A DNA stretch of 57,769 nt from an uncultured Prevotellaceae bacterium (lineage in GTDB: Bacteria > Bacteroidota > Bacteroidia > Bacteroidales > Muribaculaceae). Shown here in pieces: positions 33,819 to 42,194 of the stretch; position 1 is the stretch's first letter; every line of letters starts with the position of its first letter. Made by a program: the position numbers and the translations under genes. The notes under the pieces are model-generated. The model ran no database searches, was not told the origin of the DNA, and saw nothing but the letters and a program-made list of their open reading frames with translations. Location: NCBI GenBank assembly GCA_900314215.1, contig OMUK01000043.1:1-57769 (forward strand), given 5' to 3'.

Positions 33819-34487
33819 ATGGAACTGAAACCTATAGCTCACTTTCACTCGCCATTCACCTCCAAGTTTGGCATACCCAAGCAGAGCGGCCTGGTGGCCC
33901 AGCTGCGCGGCGAGATTGTGCTCGAGCGCGATTATCGCGACAAGGATGCCCTGCGCGGCATCGAGGAATTCGACTACCTGTGGCTCATCTGGGGCTTCTC
34001 GGCCAACCGGCATGCCGCCACGAGCCCCACGGTGCGCCCGCCGCTGCTTGGCGGCAACGAGAGGGTGGGGGTGTTTGCCACGCGCTCGCCGTTCCGCCCC
34101 AATGCCATCGGGCTGTCGTCGGTGCGGCTCGACCACGTGGAGTGGGACACGCCCCGTGGCCCCGTGATACACGTGCTGGGGGCCGACTTGATGCAGGGCA
34201 CGCCCATCTACGACATCAAGCCCTACGTCGTCTATGCCGACTGCCACCCCGAGGCCCGCAGCGGCTTTGTCGACAAGCACCCCATTCACCGCCTGCAGGT
34301 GGTGATTGCCCAAGAGGTGGCCGCCCAGCTCAGCGCCACGCAGCTCGAGGCCCTGCGAGGGGCGCTCGCCCTCGACCCACGGCCTCACTACCAGCACGAC
34401 GCCAGCAAGGTCTACGGCATGCCCTTTGCCGGCCTCGACGTCCATTTCAAGGTCGACGGCGACACGCTCACCGTGCTGCCCGACTAA
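33819..34487 (+). CDS. trmO: tRNA (N6-threonylcarbamoyladenosine37-N6)-methyltransferase TrmO
   Basis: A 222-aa TsaA/TrmO (YaeB/VirR-type) enzyme that methylates t6A37 of certain tRNAs using SAM. Seen: PIAHFHSPFTSKFGIPKQSG at the start; EFDYLWLIWGFS; GVFATRSPFRPNAIGLSSV with the SAM-binding signature; and DIKPYVVYAD, plus the C-terminal KVYGMPFAGLDVHF segment of the longer bacterial form. I chose the ATG at 33819. The upstream extension contains a TAATTTTG box (33758-33765) and reads unlike protein. Confidence 0.9.
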   Translation: MELKPIAHFHSPFTSKFGIPKQSGLVAQLRGEIVLERDYRDKDALRGIEEFDYLWLIWGFSANRHAATSPTVRPPLLGGNERVGVFATRSPFRPNAIGLSSVRLDHVEWDTPRGPVIHVLGADLMQGTPIYDIKPYVVYADCHPEARSGFVDKHPIHRLQVVIAQEVAAQLSATQLEALRGALALDPRPHYQHDASKVYGMPFAGLDVHFKVDGDTLTVLPD

Positions 34488-34572
34488 ATCGCCCAGTTTA
34501 GTGGCACGGGCAAGCGGCGCAATGCTGGAAAATGACTACCTTTGCACTCTGTAAAAAAAACAATTTCATATT

Positions 34573-35715
34573 TTGAACGACAAGCATTACATCATAGGCT
34601 ACGACGCCAAGCGGCTGGTGCGTAACGGCACGGGGCTTGGCAACTACGGCCGCAACCTCATCAATGCGCTCACCGAGATCGCCCCTCACACCCAGTTTCG
34701 CCTCTATGTCCCCGACGAGGGCCGCGCCCACTTGCGAGAGCAGGTGGTGATGCGCGACAATGTGCGCTGGGTCTACCCGCAAGGCATCAACTACCCCTTC
34801 AAGAAGGACCTGTGGCGGTCGCGCCTCATGGTCGCCGACTTGCTGCGCGACCATGTGCAACTCTATCACGGGCTGAGCGGCAAGCTCCCTGCCGGACTCA
34901 AGCACGCGGGCCTGCCGAGCGTGGTCACCATTCACGACCTCATCTTCCTGCGCCATCCCGAGTATTATCACTGGTTCGACGCAAAGATTTACAAGCACCA
35001 GTTCTACAACACATTGCGCGAGGCTACTTGCATCATTGCTATAAGTGAGTGCACCAAGCGCGACATTCTGTACTACAGCGATTATCCCGCCGATAAAATC
35101 AAGGTGATATACCAGAGCGCCAGCACCCGCTTCAAGACGCGCAGCACGCCCCAGCAGCTGCAAGCCGCACGCGAGCGCTACCACTTGCCCGAGTGCTATG
35201 TGCTCAACGTGGGCACCATCGAGGAGCGCAAAAATGTGTTGCTGGCCGTGCAGGCGCTCGAGCAACTGCCTGCCCACGTGCACCTGGTGATTGTGGGCCG
35301 TGCCACGCCCTATGCCACGCGGGTGAGCCGGTGGGCCGCCGAGCATGGGGTGGAGAGCCGTGTGCACTTCTTGAGCAATGTGCCCAACGACGCCTTGCAC
35401 GCCATCTACCAGCAGGCTGCCTGCTTTGTGTATCCCTCGCGCTACGAGGGCTTCGGCATTCCCATCATCGAGGCTATCCAGAGCGGCCTTGCCGTGGTGG
35501 GCGCCACGGGCAGCTGCCTGGAGGAGGCCGGCGGCCCCGATTGCGCCTATGTGGACCCCGACGACGTGCCCGGCATGGCGGCTGCCATAAGCGACATTTT
35601 GCAAAATCCCGACACGACCGCCCAGCGTGTCGCCCGCTCACAGCAGTGGGTGAAGCGCTTTGAGAATGCCGATGTGGCCCAGCAGGTGATAGCCGTGTAC
35701 CAGGAGCTTATTTAG
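34573..35715 (+). CDS. Family 4 glycosyltransferase, TTG start
   Basis: A 380-aa GT-B glycosyltransferase of the GT4 (mannosyltransferase-like) group. Seen: YIIGYDAKRLVRNGTGLGNYG with the G-rich acceptor-side loop; HGLSGKLPAG; VVTIHDLIFLRHPEYY; LNVGTIEERKN, the start of the C-terminal Rossmann domain; and YPSRYEGFGIPIIEA with the E-x7-E nucleotide-sugar motif near residue 295. No ATG exists near the start; TTG at 34573 fits the protein alignment and the TACCTTTG promoter box (34537-34544). Likely in capsule, LPS or glycoprotein synthesis; donor and acceptor unknown. Confidence 0.85.
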   Translation: MNDKHYIIGYDAKRLVRNGTGLGNYGRNLINALTEIAPHTQFRLYVPDEGRAHLREQVVMRDNVRWVYPQGINYPFKKDLWRSRLMVADLLRDHVQLYHGLSGKLPAGLKHAGLPSVVTIHDLIFLRHPEYYHWFDAKIYKHQFYNTLREATCIIAISECTKRDILYYSDYPADKIKVIYQSASTRFKTRSTPQQLQAARERYHLPECYVLNVGTIEERKNVLLAVQALEQLPAHVHLVIVGRATPYATRVSRWAAEHGVESRVHFLSNVPNDALHAIYQQAACFVYPSRYEGFGIPIIEAIQSGLAVVGATGSCLEEAGGPDCAYVDPDDVPGMAAAISDILQNPDTTAQRVARSQQWVKRFENADVAQQVIAVYQELI

Positions 35716-35756
35716 CCATTTTCCCATCCTTTTCATCACTCAGGCCAGCGGGACTC

Positions 35757-35787
35757 TTGCATGAGCCGGAATAATTTAGTAAATTTG
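35757..35787 (+). promoter_or_regulatory. Promoter of the XRE-methyltransferase operon
   Basis: TTG (35757-35759), 20 bp, TAAATTTG (35780-35787), an exact fit to the Bacteroidota consensus. It leaves a ~23-nt leader before the ATG at 35817. Confidence 0.8.
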
Positions 35788-35802
35788 TCGACGTCCGACA
35801 AA
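35784..35802 (+). promoter_or_regulatory. Candidate operator: palindrome overlapping the -7 box
   Basis: TTTGTCG-ACGTC-CGACAAA, perfect 7-bp arms. Its left arm is the end of the -7 element and its right arm spans the likely transcription start. A dimeric XRE protein bound here would block the promoter. The gene directly downstream encodes an XRE domain, so autorepression is the obvious hypothesis, as with controller proteins of restriction-modification systems. Confidence 0.6.
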
Positions 35803-35816
35803 ATGCGTCATCTATT

Positions 35817-37238
35817 ATGCTATTTCCAGAGAAACTGAGAGAGCTGCGCAAGAGCAGCGGCATGCGCCAGCGCGAGATTGCCTCGCGGCTGGGCGTGGAT
35901 ATTCCCATGTATAGCCGTTACGAGCACGGCGAGCGGCGACCCAAGCGCGAGCAGGTGGTGAAACTTGCCCGCATCTTCAAGACCGACCCTAGCGAACTGG
36001 TGGCCATGTGGCTGGCCAGCGGAGCCATGAGCGAGATGGGCGGCGGCCCGCTTGCCGAGAAGGCCCTGGGCTACCTGCGCGAGCAGCTGGGCGTCGAGGC
36101 CCCTGCCGCCGCTCCCGAGCCCCAGGTGGTGGAGCGCGTGGTCGAGGTGCCTGCCGCCGAGCCCGAGCCGCAGTACAAGGTCGACATCCCCGTGGTCGAC
36201 CCCAGCCAGCGGGTGATTGTGCGAGAGCTTGGCAACAGCCCCTTTCCGGTGTATTACGAGGGCGATGCCCTGCAGGTGCTGAGCCGCATCGAGGACGAGA
36301 GCATCGATTGCGTGATGACCGCGCCGCCCTACTGGCGCTTGCGCAATTTCACCACCGACCACATCACCGCCGACAATGCCGAGCAATACATTGCCCAAAT
36401 CGTGGCTGTGATGAGCCAGGTGAAGCGCGTGCTCAAGCCCACCGGCTCGCTCTGGCTCAACATCGACGATGCCTACAACAACAAGTCGCTGCTGGGCCTG
36501 CCCTGGCGCGTGGCCCTTAAGCTCATCGACGAGCAAGGCTGGATCTTGCGCAACGATGTGGTGTGGAACAAGCAGAGCAGCAGCTTTGACAGCGCTACCG
36601 ACCACCTGCGCAATTTTCACGAGATGATTTTCCACCTGGTGAAGAGCGACGACTTCTACTACGACGACGAGGAGTTTCGCACTTATTTCAACAACTTGGC
36701 CCAGAAGAAGACCGCGGCAGGCAAGACCTCGACGGGTGTGACCGGAGCTCGCTACCGCGCCAATGTGTTGAGTTCGACCGCCCTGAGCGACGACGAGAAG
36801 AAACGTGCCATCGCCGAACTCGATCGCGTGGTGGCCATGGTCAACAACGGCGAGATTCCCGACTTCAGGATGTTTCTGCGCTCCCGCGAGGGCGAGGTCA
36901 TCGATTCCAAGTCGGAGAAGGCCAAGTCGATCAATGAGAAGGGCTACTACTTCTTGCTCTACAACAAGAATGGCGTGATGCCTGGCGACGTGTGGGACAT
37001 TTTGCCAGAAAAGAGCAATATTGAGCGCTACAACGTGTTTCCCGAGGCATTGTGCCGCCTCGTGATTTCGGCCACTTGTCCCGACTTTGGCATCGTGCTC
37101 GACCCCTATTGCGGCCTGGGCACAACGTGCAAGGTCGCCTACGACATGCACCGCCGCGCCATTGGCATCGACGTGGATGGCAGTTATATCAAGCAGGCCC
37201 GCAAGCGCGTGCAAAGCCAGCCCTTGAGTATGTTTTAG
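35817..37238 (+). CDS. XRE HTH-DNA methyltransferase fusion
   Basis: A 473-aa protein. Residues ~5-62 form an XRE/Cro helix-turn-helix (LRELRKSSGMRQREIASRLG, SRYEHGERRPKREQ). A Pro/Ala/Glu-rich linker spans ~90-125. The rest is a beta-class amino-methyltransferase with motif IV DCVMTAPPYWRLRNF near residue 167 placed before motif I (VLDPYCGLGTTCKVA near 427). It should methylate cytosine-N4 or adenine-N6 in DNA. Odd: motif IV is TAPPYW where N4-cytosine enzymes have (S/T)PPY preceded by Ser. No restriction enzyme is nearby, so it looks like a solitary regulator-methyltransferase. It leads a probable operon with folP (32 bp), cdaA and the DUF3109 gene. Confidence 0.85.
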   Translation: MLFPEKLRELRKSSGMRQREIASRLGVDIPMYSRYEHGERRPKREQVVKLARIFKTDPSELVAMWLASGAMSEMGGGPLAEKALGYLREQLGVEAPAAAPEPQVVERVVEVPAAEPEPQYKVDIPVVDPSQRVIVRELGNSPFPVYYEGDALQVLSRIEDESIDCVMTAPPYWRLRNFTTDHITADNAEQYIAQIVAVMSQVKRVLKPTGSLWLNIDDAYNNKSLLGLPWRVALKLIDEQGWILRNDVVWNKQSSSFDSATDHLRNFHEMIFHLVKSDDFYYDDEEFRTYFNNLAQKKTAAGKTSTGVTGARYRANVLSSTALSDDEKKRAIAELDRVVAMVNNGEIPDFRMFLRSREGEVIDSKSEKAKSINEKGYYFLLYNKNGVMPGDVWDILPEKSNIERYNVFPEALCRLVISATCPDFGIVLDPYCGLGTTCKVAYDMHRRAIGIDVDGSYIKQARKRVQSQPLSMF

Positions 37239-37270
37239 CACACACACAAATAAAATAGATAATCTGAAAA

Positions 37271-38149
37271 ATGAAATTGCAAGCATTCAAGAAATATAGC
37301 ATTGCCCTGCGCGATGGCCGCCAGTTGGCCATCGATCACCCGCTGGTGATGGGCATTCTCAACGTCACCCCCGATTCTTTCTATGCAGGCAGCCGCTGCG
37401 ACGACCCCGCCAAGATTGAGAACCGCGTGAAGCAACTCGTGGCCGAGGGCGCCGACATCATCGACATTGGCGCCTATTCCACACGGCCCGGCGCTGCTGT
37501 GGTCACTCCCCAAGAGGAGATGGCGCGGCTCGACAGGGGCATGGAAGCTGTGCACCGCCTGGCGCCCGGCGTGGTGACCTCGGTCGACACCTTCCGTGCC
37601 GATGTGGCGCGCCACAGTGTGGAGCAGCTGGGCGTCGACATCGTCAACGATGTGGCAGGCGGCACGCTCGACGAGCACATGTATGCCACCGTGGCCCAGC
37701 TACATGTGCCCTACATCGTGATGCACATGCGTGGCACGCCGGCCACCATGCAGCAGCTCACCCACTACGACGAGCCTGTGACCACCGCCGTGGCCCGCTA
37801 TCTTGCCGATAAAATCGACCAGCTGCACAGCATGGGCGTGGAGAGCGTGATTGCCGACCCGGGCTTCGGCTTCAGCAAGACCGTGGAGCAAAACTATGAG
37901 ATGATGGCGCATCTCGACGAGTTTATCGCACTCGGCGAGCCACTGCTGGTGGGTATATCCCGCAAGTCGATGATTTTCAAGTTGCTGGGTTGCACTCCGG
38001 CCGAGTCGCTGGGCGGCACCACGGTGCTCAACACCATGGCCCTCATGCAGGGCGCCCACATCTTGCGCGTGCACGACGTGAAAGCCGCTGTCGAGGCCCG
38101 CGCCATTGTCGAGGCTACTTTCAAGAGCCAGCCTTCGGCCGATAACTGA
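37271..38149 (+). CDS. folP: Dihydropteroate synthase
   Basis: A 292-aa cytosolic TIM-barrel enzyme that joins p-aminobenzoate to dihydropterin pyrophosphate in folate synthesis; target of sulfonamides. Seen: VMGILNVTPDSFYAGSR near residue 26; GADIIDIGAYSTRPGA near 60; SVDTFRADVA; DIVNDVAGG; ADPGFGFSKT near 198; GISRKSMI; and the final RVHDVKA. Full length. It lies 32 bp after the methyltransferase and 20 bp before cdaA, so it is likely in one operon with both. Confidence 0.96.
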   Translation: MKLQAFKKYSIALRDGRQLAIDHPLVMGILNVTPDSFYAGSRCDDPAKIENRVKQLVAEGADIIDIGAYSTRPGAAVVTPQEEMARLDRGMEAVHRLAPGVVTSVDTFRADVARHSVEQLGVDIVNDVAGGTLDEHMYATVAQLHVPYIVMHMRGTPATMQQLTHYDEPVTTAVARYLADKIDQLHSMGVESVIADPGFGFSKTVEQNYEMMAHLDEFIALGEPLLVGISRKSMIFKLLGCTPAESLGGTTVLNTMALMQGAHILRVHDVKAAVEARAIVEATFKSQPSADN

Positions 38150-38169
38150 ATTTTTTTTGAATTGAGAAT

Positions 38170-38943
38170 ATGGATTTTTTTGGCATCATAGGTTTTAAGG
38201 ACATTGTCGACATTTTGCTCACGGCAGGCCTGATGTTCTACATCTACAAGTTGATGAGGGACTCGGGCACCATCAACATCTTCATCGGCTTCATGACGTT
38301 TATCGTGGTGTGGTTCCTGCTGGCCAAGGTCTTCGACATGCAGCTCATAGGCGCTATCATGGACAAGTTTACCGACGCCGCCCTCTTTGTAATCGTGGTG
38401 TTGTTTCAGGACCAAATCAAGCGCTTCTTCAATGAGGTGGGCAGCCACAACCGGTGGAAATTCCTGCGCAAGCTCTTCCACAAGGCCGAGGTCAAGGACA
38501 AGCAGAAGTGGGTGATGCCCATCGTGTATGCCTGCATGAGCATGTCGAAGTCTAAGACCGGCGCCTTGATTGTGATACAGCAGCAAATGTCGCTCGACGA
38601 CTATGCCCGCACGGGCGATGTGATCGACGCCACCATCAACAACCGTCTGCTCGAGAACATCTTTTTCAAAAACAGCCCACTGCACGACGGCGCCGTGATT
38701 GTGGCGCGCGAGAAGATAGAGGCTGCCGGCTGCATCCTGCCTGTGTCGCACGACACGGGCCTGCCGCGCTACTTGGGCCTGCGCCACCGCTCGGCCCTGG
38801 GCATCTCGCAAGCCACCGATGCCATAGCTGTGGTCGTGAGCGAGGAGACGGGCAACATCAGCTATGCCTATCGAGGCGAGATGCACCTCAAGCTCTCCAG
38901 CACCGAGCTTGAGCACAGCCTCTCGGCCCTCACGCAAGAGTAA
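38170..38943 (+). CDS. cdaA: Diadenylate cyclase CdaA
   Basis: A 257-aa membrane-bound enzyme making cyclic di-AMP from two ATP. Seen: about three N-terminal transmembrane helices (IVDILLTAGLMFYIYKLM, FIGFMTFIVVWFLLA, ALFVIVVLFQDQIKRFF); then a DAC/DisA_N domain with NSPLHDGAVIV (DGA motif, ~residue 178) and GLRHRSALGIS (RHR motif, ~residue 204). Both catalytic motifs are intact. The folP-cdaA neighbourhood is common in Bacteroidetes. Probably in the XRE-methyltransferase operon. Confidence 0.93.
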   Translation: MDFFGIIGFKDIVDILLTAGLMFYIYKLMRDSGTINIFIGFMTFIVVWFLLAKVFDMQLIGAIMDKFTDAALFVIVVLFQDQIKRFFNEVGSHNRWKFLRKLFHKAEVKDKQKWVMPIVYACMSMSKSKTGALIVIQQQMSLDDYARTGDVIDATINNRLLENIFFKNSPLHDGAVIVAREKIEAAGCILPVSHDTGLPRYLGLRHRSALGISQATDAIAVVVSEETGNISYAYRGEMHLKLSSTELEHSLSALTQE

Positions 38944-38970
38944 AAGAGCTAAACACTGAATTTTGAGCAC

Positions 38971-39591
38971 ATGAGTAACAACAACAACAACGATAAGCCA
39001 GAGGGAATGTTTGAGATTGGCAACACGCTTGTGAGCCTCGACCTGGCCGAGCGCTTCTTCTGTTGCAATATCGACGCCTGCCTGGGTGCATGCTGCATCG
39101 AGGGCGACGCCGGCGCCCCCATCACCAGGGAGGAGTATGACAAACTGAAAGAGGTGCTTCCCGCCGTGTGGGACATGCTGCTGCCGCGCTCTCAAGCGGT
39201 CATCAAGGAGAGCGGGGTGGGCTACGTCGACGAGACGGGCGAACTGGTGACCCAGATTATCGACGGCAAGAATTGCGTGTTCTCCACCTATCTGCCTGGC
39301 GGCGTGTGCATCTGCGCCCTCGAGAAGGCCTACCGCGAGGGCCGCATCAACTTCCGCAAGCCCATATCTTGCTATCTCTATCCCGTGAGGGTGAAGAGCT
39401 ACAGCACCTTCACCGCCGTCAACTACCACCGCTGGAAGATATGCAAGAGCGCCGAGGTGATGGGCCGCATGCGCAAGTTGCGCCTCTACCAGTTTCTCAA
39501 GGACCCCCTCGTCGAGCGCTTTGGCCAGCAGTGGTACGACGAGCTCAAAGCCAATTGCGACCTCTATGTGAAAACCTACCTCGAGGATTAG
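38971..39591 (+). CDS. DUF3109 family Cys-rich protein
   Basis: A 206-aa cytosolic protein of DUF3109, widespread in Bacteroidetes. Seen: VSLDLAERFFCCNIDACLGACCIEGDAGAP near residues 20-47 (CC...C...CC, a probable metal or iron-sulfur site like YkgJ-type proteins), further Cys in GKNCVF, GGVCICALE, ISCYLYPVR and KICKSAEV. Function unknown. It follows cdaA by 27 bp and probably ends that operon. Confidence 0.85.
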   Translation: MSNNNNNDKPEGMFEIGNTLVSLDLAERFFCCNIDACLGACCIEGDAGAPITREEYDKLKEVLPAVWDMLLPRSQAVIKESGVGYVDETGELVTQIIDGKNCVFSTYLPGGVCICALEKAYREGRINFRKPISCYLYPVRVKSYSTFTAVNYHRWKICKSAEVMGRMRKLRLYQFLKDPLVERFGQQWYDELKANCDLYVKTYLED

Positions 39592-39683
39592 CCACGCGTC
39601 GCAATCAGCTAGTAGCCAAATCGCTACATGCGGCCAAAATGGCCTGCATGATTGGGAAAAAACAAGAAAATCGAGCGATTTTT

Positions 39684-39713
39684 TTGCCAGGTTGCGTGAT
39701 TTTTGTATCTTTG
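39684..39713 (+). promoter_or_regulatory. Promoter of rplS
   Basis: TTG (39684-39686), 19 bp, TATCTTTG (39706-39713), 88 bp upstream of rplS. Confidence 0.75.
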
Positions 39714-39801
39714 CACCACTTTTTGTAACCTCTGTCGAGAAGTTTGTGTGGCTCGGGTATGTTGCAAAGAGACTTTATAGTACTATAAATCAATTAATAA
39801 A

Positions 39802-40164
39802 ATGGACTTAATTAAAGTTGCTGAGCAAGCATTTGCTACAAAGCATGATTTTCCCGATTTCATCCCTGGCGACACCATCACCGTGGCTTATCGCATCAAG
39901 GAGGGTAACAAGGAGCGTATTCAGCAGTATCGTGGTGTCGTGATCAAGATTGTGGGCGAGGGTGACAAGAAGCGTTTCACCGTGCGCAAGATCAGTGATG
40001 GCATTGGCGTGGAGCGTATCTTCCCAATGGATTCACCTTTTATCGACAACATCGTTATCAACAAGCATGGCCGCGTGCGTCGTGCCAAGCTGTATTATCT
40101 GCGCAAACTCACTGGCAAGAAGGCTCGTATCAAGGAGCGCCGCATTGTCAAGAAGGAGGCCTAA
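39802..40164 (+). CDS. rplS: Ribosomal protein L19
   Basis: The 120-aa large-subunit protein L19, located at the 30S-50S interface. Family hallmarks: [40 protein letters not shown] and the C-terminal [20 protein letters not shown]. Own promoter and terminator, so a single-gene transcript. Confidence 0.98.
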   Translation: MDLIKVAEQAFATKHDFPDFIPGDTITVAYRIKEGNKERIQQYRGVVIKIVGEGDKKRFTVRKISDGIGVERIFPMDSPFIDNIVINKHGRVRRAKLYYLRKLTGKKARIKERRIVKKEA

Positions 40165-40196
40165 GCAACCGCTTGCACAGGAAAATATCCAAATGG

Positions 40197-40232
40197 GCTG
40201 CCACTCAATCTACACGAGCGGCAGCTTTTTTT
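40197..40232 (+). terminator. Terminator of rplS
   Basis: GCTGCCACTC (40197-40206) pairs with GAGCGGCAGC (40216-40225), one mismatch, followed by T7. Confidence 0.85.
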
Positions 40233-40388
40233 ATGTGCCCATTCCCGCCGCTTTTTGCTATCGCCGGGCACGCTTGATGGGGGAGTGGAAAGTTTTTCTT
40301 TTTATATGATAGAATTTTTTTCTACCTTTGTACTACGATTGGGAAAATATTGGAATTTTTTCCTTCTAAAGTCAAAAAATAGAGAACA

Positions 40389-40859
40389 ATGGTAGATAAA
40401 CTTGACGCAATCGACATCAAAATCCTGAAGGTGCTGCAGCAAAACAGCAAGCTCACCACCAAGGAGCTGGCCGAGGCTGTGCACCTCTCGGCTTCGCCCA
40501 CCTTTGAGCGCCAGAAGCGCCTCGAGCGCGAGGGATACATCCAGAAATATGTGGCTGTGGTCGACCCCGACATGGTGGGCAACGGCATGATCGTGCTGTG
40601 CAACATCCGCCTCAAGCAGCATGGCAAGGAGTATGCCCAAGAGTTTGTCGACGCCATGAAGGGCATGGAGGAGGTGACCGAGTGCTACAACACCAGCGGC
40701 GACTTCGACTTCATCATCAAGGTCTATGTGCGCGACATGCACCACTATCAGGACTTCGTGCTCAACCGCCTGGGCGAGATGCAGAGCATAGGCTCGGTGC
40801 ACAGCGTCTTTGTCATCGGCACTGTCAAGGATACCCACTCGGTGCCTGTGGCGCAGTAA
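40389..40859 (+). CDS. Lrp/AsnC family transcriptional regulator
   Basis: A 156-aa feast/famine regulator. Seen: an N-terminal AsnC-type winged HTH (LDAIDIKILKVLQQNSKLTT, KELAEAVHLSASPTFERQKR); and a C-terminal RAM/ligand-binding domain (VTECYNTSGDFDFIIKVYV). It probably senses an amino acid and binds DNA as an oligomer. A TACCTTTG box lies at 40323-40330. The T9SS plug gene begins 43 bp after, so possible co-transcription; a functional link is not implied. Confidence 0.93.
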   Translation: MVDKLDAIDIKILKVLQQNSKLTTKELAEAVHLSASPTFERQKRLEREGYIQKYVAVVDPDMVGNGMIVLCNIRLKQHGKEYAQEFVDAMKGMEEVTECYNTSGDFDFIIKVYVRDMHHYQDFVLNRLGEMQSIGSVHSVFVIGTVKDTHSVPVAQ

Positions 40860-40902
40860 TCATCTCACACACACACTCTCTCTCAAATTAATTGCAAGCC
40901 TC

Positions 40903-42165
40903 ATGAGAACTCGTCTCTTCACCGCAATGTGTTGCCTGGTTTTGGCAATTTCGGCCTTTTCACAGCAAGTGTCGACCATGCCGCGCATCATCGACCCTAA
41001 GGTGAAATCGCTGCAAGTGGCGCCTGTCAACAACTTGTACTTGCCGCCCATCTACGTGATGGGCAGCGACAATGTGCTCAACGTCAACTTCGACTACCTC
41101 GATTACGACGTGCACTACCTGCGCTACAGCGTGACCCACTGCAATGCCAACTGGCAGCCGTCGACCCTGGTGCAGAGTGAATATGTGAGCGGCTTCAACG
41201 AGGCCGACATCACCGATTATGCCCAGAGCAACAGCACCTTTGTGCACTACTACAACTACAACTTCACCCTGCCCAATGCCGACATGCAGCTGCTCAAGAG
41301 CGGCAACTACTTGCTCAGCGTCTATGAGCAGGACGACCCCGAGAAGGTGCTGTTCATCACGCGCTTCTCGGTGTGTGAGAATGTGGTGGGCGTGCACGTC
41401 GAGGCCACATCGCGCACCGATGTCGACTACAACGGCTCGCACCAGCAGGTGAGCATCGTGGTCGAGGGCAAGCAGGGCCAGATTGCCGACCCCTACAACG
41501 AACTCACGGCCGTGGTGACGCAGAATTCCCGCACCGACAACGAGGTGTATCTCACGCGGCCCCTCATGGTGTCGTCGGGACAAATCACCTACGACCACAA
41601 CCCCGCGCTCATCTTCCCCGCCGGCAACGAGTACCGCCGCATCGAGACGGTCAACCTGCACTCGCTCAACATGGGCGTGGAGCGCATCCAGTACTTTGAG
41701 CCCTACTATCATGCCACGCTCAGGATCGACCAGCCGCGTGCCCAGAGCCCTTATCTCTACGACCAGACGCAGCACGGCCACTTCACGATACGCAATGCCG
41801 AGAGCGACTACAGCGCCACCGAGAGCGACTATGTGGTGACCCACTTCAGCCTCGCCAGCGATCAGCTCACGGGCGGCCACCTCTATCTGCAAGGCGCTTT
41901 CACCCAGGGCCTGCCTGCCTCGAGCTGCCTCATGCACTACGACGCGCAGAGCAGCACCTACACTTGCGACATGCTGCTCAAGCAAGGCGCCTACAACTAC
42001 CAGTACCTGTGGGTGCCCGACGGCACAAGCGTGGGCCAGACCGCCCTCGTCGAGGGCGACAAATACCAGACTTCAAATGAATATCTTGTGAAAATCTACG
42101 ACCGGCCCAGCGGCGAGCGCTACGACCGATTGATAGGCTACGGCATCAACTTCGGCGGCAAGTAA
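40903..42165 (+). CDS. Type IX secretion system plug protein (DUF5103)
   Basis: A 420-aa periplasmic or outer-membrane-associated protein of DUF5103, the family described as the plug of the type IX translocon. Seen: a signal peptide (MRTRLFTAMCCLVLAISAFS); PVNNLYLPPIYVMGSDNVLNV; FDYLDYDVHYLRYSVTHCNA; and C-terminal YDRLIGYGINFGGK. The ATG at 40903 is chosen because it starts a good signal peptide. It would serve the T9SS-like cargo proteins seen elsewhere in this window. It converges with the antiporter gene, 29 bp between stops. Confidence 0.85.
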   Translation: MRTRLFTAMCCLVLAISAFSQQVSTMPRIIDPKVKSLQVAPVNNLYLPPIYVMGSDNVLNVNFDYLDYDVHYLRYSVTHCNANWQPSTLVQSEYVSGFNEADITDYAQSNSTFVHYYNYNFTLPNADMQLLKSGNYLLSVYEQDDPEKVLFITRFSVCENVVGVHVEATSRTDVDYNGSHQQVSIVVEGKQGQIADPYNELTAVVTQNSRTDNEVYLTRPLMVSSGQITYDHNPALIFPAGNEYRRIETVNLHSLNMGVERIQYFEPYYHATLRIDQPRAQSPYLYDQTQHGHFTIRNAESDYSATESDYVVTHFSLASDQLTGGHLYLQGAFTQGLPASSCLMHYDAQSSTYTCDMLLKQGAYNYQYLWVPDGTSVGQTALVEGDKYQTSNEYLVKIYDRPSGERYDRLIGYGINFGGK

Positions 42166-42194
42166 GGCCGCGAGTATCAAAAAGAAAAACTTTC

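Noticed and set aside
35817-37238. Complete restriction-modification system
   Set aside because: The methyltransferase has a fused XRE domain, but its neighbours are a glycosyltransferase and folP; no nuclease gene is present.
40810-40902. Upstream extension of the T9SS plug protein
   Set aside because: The extra residues overlap the Lrp gene and precede a good signal peptide that starts at the ATG at 40903.
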